Shown piece by piece: positions 6,155-6,333 of a stretch of 6,333 nucleotides of DNA. The position numbers and the translations under genes were made by a program. The DNA is from Tyzzerella sp963558545 (lineage in GTDB: Bacteria; Bacillota; Clostridia; Lachnospirales; CAG-274). How positions within the stretch are numbered: position 1 is the first letter of the stretch; each line of letters begins with the position of its first letter. The notes under the pieces were generated by a model. It searched no databases. It was not told where the DNA came from and saw only the letters and a list, made by a program, of their open reading frames with translations. The stretch is from assembly GCF_963558545.1 (NCBI RefSeq), contig NZ_CAUWHO010000072.1:1-6333 (forward strand). The letters run 5' to 3'.

Positions 6155-6333
6155 ATGAATACGATTAGCTTGATTGGAAGATTAGTAAAAGAGCCTGTTA
6201 TTTCCGAGATAAATGTACAGGGAAATATAAAGAAAATGGCTAAATATACATTAGCTGTTGAAAGAGAAAATAGCAAAGATATAGACTATATATGTTGTTC
6301 TGTTATTGATAAAGGTGCAGAATGGATAGAAAA
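6155..6333 (+). CDS. ssb: Single-stranded DNA-binding protein, 3'-partial, divergent
   Basis: The first 59 residues of an SSB-type OB-fold protein are visible; the gene runs off the right edge. SSB binds and protects single-stranded DNA in replication and repair. Supporting sequence is the typical opening MNTISLIGRLVKEPVI (compare MNKVILIGRLTKDP), the strand AKYTLAVERE, and DYICCSVIDKGAEWIE in place of the usual DFI..V.WGK.AE. Aligned by eye with E. coli SSB, the Trp54 place holds Tyr and the Phe60 place holds Ile. The loop between strands is short (ENSKDI). These changes suggest an accessory rather than the main cellular SSB. The start is the ATG at 6155, with AGGTGG (6145-6150) 4 nt upstream. 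It lies 42 nt after the AbrB-like gene, with no terminator and no convincing promoter in between, so read-through from that operon is likely. Confidence 0.85.
   Translation, partial: MNTISLIGRLVKEPVISEINVQGNIKKMAKYTLAVERENSKDIDYICCSVIDKGAEWIE

Overview
The window is very AT-rich (A-ending codons, ATA and AGA favoured) and reads like a chromosomal stretch of a spore-forming, low-GC Firmicute, most likely a member of the Clostridia. This rests on base composition, strong AGGAG-type ribosome binding sites, a SpoIID/LytB-family protein, a SpoVT/AbrB-type regulator, and a Clostridia-like pairing of the SpoIID-type gene with queA. Every gene I can support is on the + strand. I cannot name the genus.

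Bases 1-40: a terminator-like hairpin with a T-tract lies at the left edge. It overlaps the apparent 5' end of the SpoIID/LytB gene, whose frame is open to the edge, so the true start is not visible.

Bases 2-3702: three tightly packed genes. They are a SpoIID/LytB-type peptidoglycan hydrolase (5'-incomplete), queA (last-but-one step of queuosine synthesis) and rarA/mgsA (replication-associated AAA+ ATPase). Gaps of 10 and 4 nt suggest one transcript of otherwise unrelated housekeeping genes.

Bases 3703-5047: a separate unit. A good sigma-A-type promoter (TTGACA, 17 nt, TAAAAT) lies over a 13-nt tandem repeat. It is followed by an aspartate-type class I aminotransferase and a long, strong intrinsic terminator.

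Bases 5048-6333: the accessory-looking part. A very strong ribosome binding site introduces a 199-codon reading frame. It carries two CxxC pairs, like the N-terminal zinc ribbon of ISL3-type transposases, but is broken by an in-frame TGA and TAA. Two bases after it comes a compact SpoVT/AbrB-like regulator, then the start of a divergent single-stranded DNA-binding protein that runs off the right edge.

The parts most worth a second look are the interrupted zinc-ribbon gene coupled to the AbrB-type regulator, the terminator or attenuator in front of that pair, and the contradictory left edge. I see no CRISPR array, tRNA, rRNA, complete insertion sequence or convincing new defence system.
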